From: Kocuria rosea subsp. polaris
GTDB taxonomy: Bacteria > Actinomycetota > Actinomycetes > Actinomycetales > Micrococcaceae
Direction of reading: 5' to 3'
DNA: 64,000 bases
Assembly (NCBI RefSeq): GCF_001483755.1
Contig: NZ_LQBK01000010.1
Span: 1 to 64,000 of the forward strand
The translations under genes were made by a program, and so were the position numbers. Positions 63,585 to 64,000 of the stretch are shown one piece after another (position 1 is the stretch's first letter; each line of letters begins with the position of its first letter). The notes under the pieces are model-generated. The model had not been told where the DNA came from. It searched no databases and saw only the letters and a program-made list of their open reading frames with translations.

Positions 63585-64000
63585 GGGGTCTCCTCCACCA
63601 CGGGCCGCGGCGCAGACCCGGGGTCCAGCACGGCCTCGACGTAGCGCTCGGGGCGGGAGAGGTTCTCCGCGGCGTTGTCCGCGAGCTGGAACAGCGGCCC
63701 GGCGAACACCGTCAGGGCCACGCCCACCGCGACGAGGGCCGAGGCCCCGCCGAGCATCGAGGGGGACATCAGGCGCACATCTCCCTTGCCAGCGAACCGG
63801 CCCGCCTGGTGGTCCACGGCTCCCGAGGTGAGCAGGAACCGGGAGCCTGCGGGCACGGGGGCCAGCAGGATCGGGTCCGGGTACTCGGCGTCCTCGGGGG
63901 CGCGCAGGAACACGCGGTTCCACACCCGCATCAGGGCCAGCAGGGTCAGCAGGGACACCGCCACGGACCCCGCCACCAGGGCGTAGGCCAGCCCGTCCCC
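63581..64000 (-). CDS. mnhD: Mrp/Mnh Na+/H+ antiporter subunit D, C-terminal part
   Basis: The gene continues past the end of the window; 139 C-terminal codons are present. GDGLAYALVAGSVAVSLLTLLALMRVWNRVFLR is the end of the proton-pumping MnhD/NuoN-like domain, followed by a loop, a further helix (LVAVGVALTVFAGPLFQLA) and a short tail. It is translationally coupled to mnhE. Confidence 0.88.
   Translation of the reverse strand, partial: GDGLAYALVAGSVAVSLLTLLALMRVWNRVFLRAPEDAEYPDPILLAPVPAGSRFLLTSGAVDHQAGRFAGKGDVRLMSPSMLGGASALVAVGVALTVFAGPLFQLADNAAENLSRPERYVEAVLDPGSAPRPVVEETP

Overview
The window is about 70% G+C with dense genes, frequent GTG starts and 4-base GTGA/ATGA overlaps. It carries HspR/HAIR heat-shock control, an actinobacterial DUF3073 gene, a polyphosphate glucokinase and many TANNNT boxes placed 5-8 bases before start codons. 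These point to a high-GC actinobacterium of the Micrococcaceae, most like Kocuria. This assignment rests on gene content and protein resemblance only; no search was run. I see no insertion sequence, prophage, CRISPR array, tRNA or rRNA.

Layout. 1-3421: end of a GntR/FCD regulator, then a divergent two-component locus (NarL-type response regulator; a 51-residue exported peptide precursor; a six-helix histidine kinase) followed by a coupled alkyltransferase-like gene. 3503-11125: purine genes purC and purD on the minus strand; then a lipoprotein, asparaginase, sterol-carrier-family protein, small membrane protein, purF and purM on the plus strand. 11289-15214: DUF3073, clpB with an HspR operator, hemerythrin. 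15431-20620: a probable lysine/pipecolate catabolic block (FAD oxidase, 2-oxoadipate dioxygenase/decarboxylase, aminoadipate-semialdehyde dehydrogenase, GntR regulator) with a 14-bp palindromic operator. 20944-26989: MFS exporter, CapA-like phosphoesterase, RNase Z, RNase J, MerR regulator. 27215-33696: membrane acyltransferase, SulP transporter, a candidate structured RNA preceded by a perfect CRP/GlxR box, polyphosphate glucokinase, CDP-alcohol phosphotransferase. 33951-43186: assorted small enzymes, a coupled pair of HAD paralogues, a DEAD-box helicase, SDR, DJ-1-like protein, DoxX-like protein and a DUF222/HNH protein. 43203-49200: sugar-phosphate mutarotase, alanine/glycine symporter, MFS pump, LOG-family protein, trmB, GNAT. 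49258-53543: hspR-dnaJ-grpE-dnaK operon with two HAIR operators. 53724-57819: BCCT transporter, tyrosine phosphatase, P-loop kinase, aminodeoxychorismate lyase. 57828-61496: thiamine/HMP ECF transporter (ykoEDC type) under a TPP riboswitch. 61699-64000: DUF4235 and the end of an Mrp (Mnh) Na+/H+ antiporter operon.

The most promising undescribed system is the peptide/kinase/regulator locus at 1441-3083. A Sec-exported precursor ends in a short two-cysteine hydrophobic segment and lies between a response regulator and a kinase with almost no extracellular domain, the architecture expected of a peptide-pheromone circuit. Other items to check are the CRP-box/stem-loop RNA at 31185-31405, three genes whose stop codons lie inside perfect tandem duplications, and several unassigned perfect inverted repeats at promoters.
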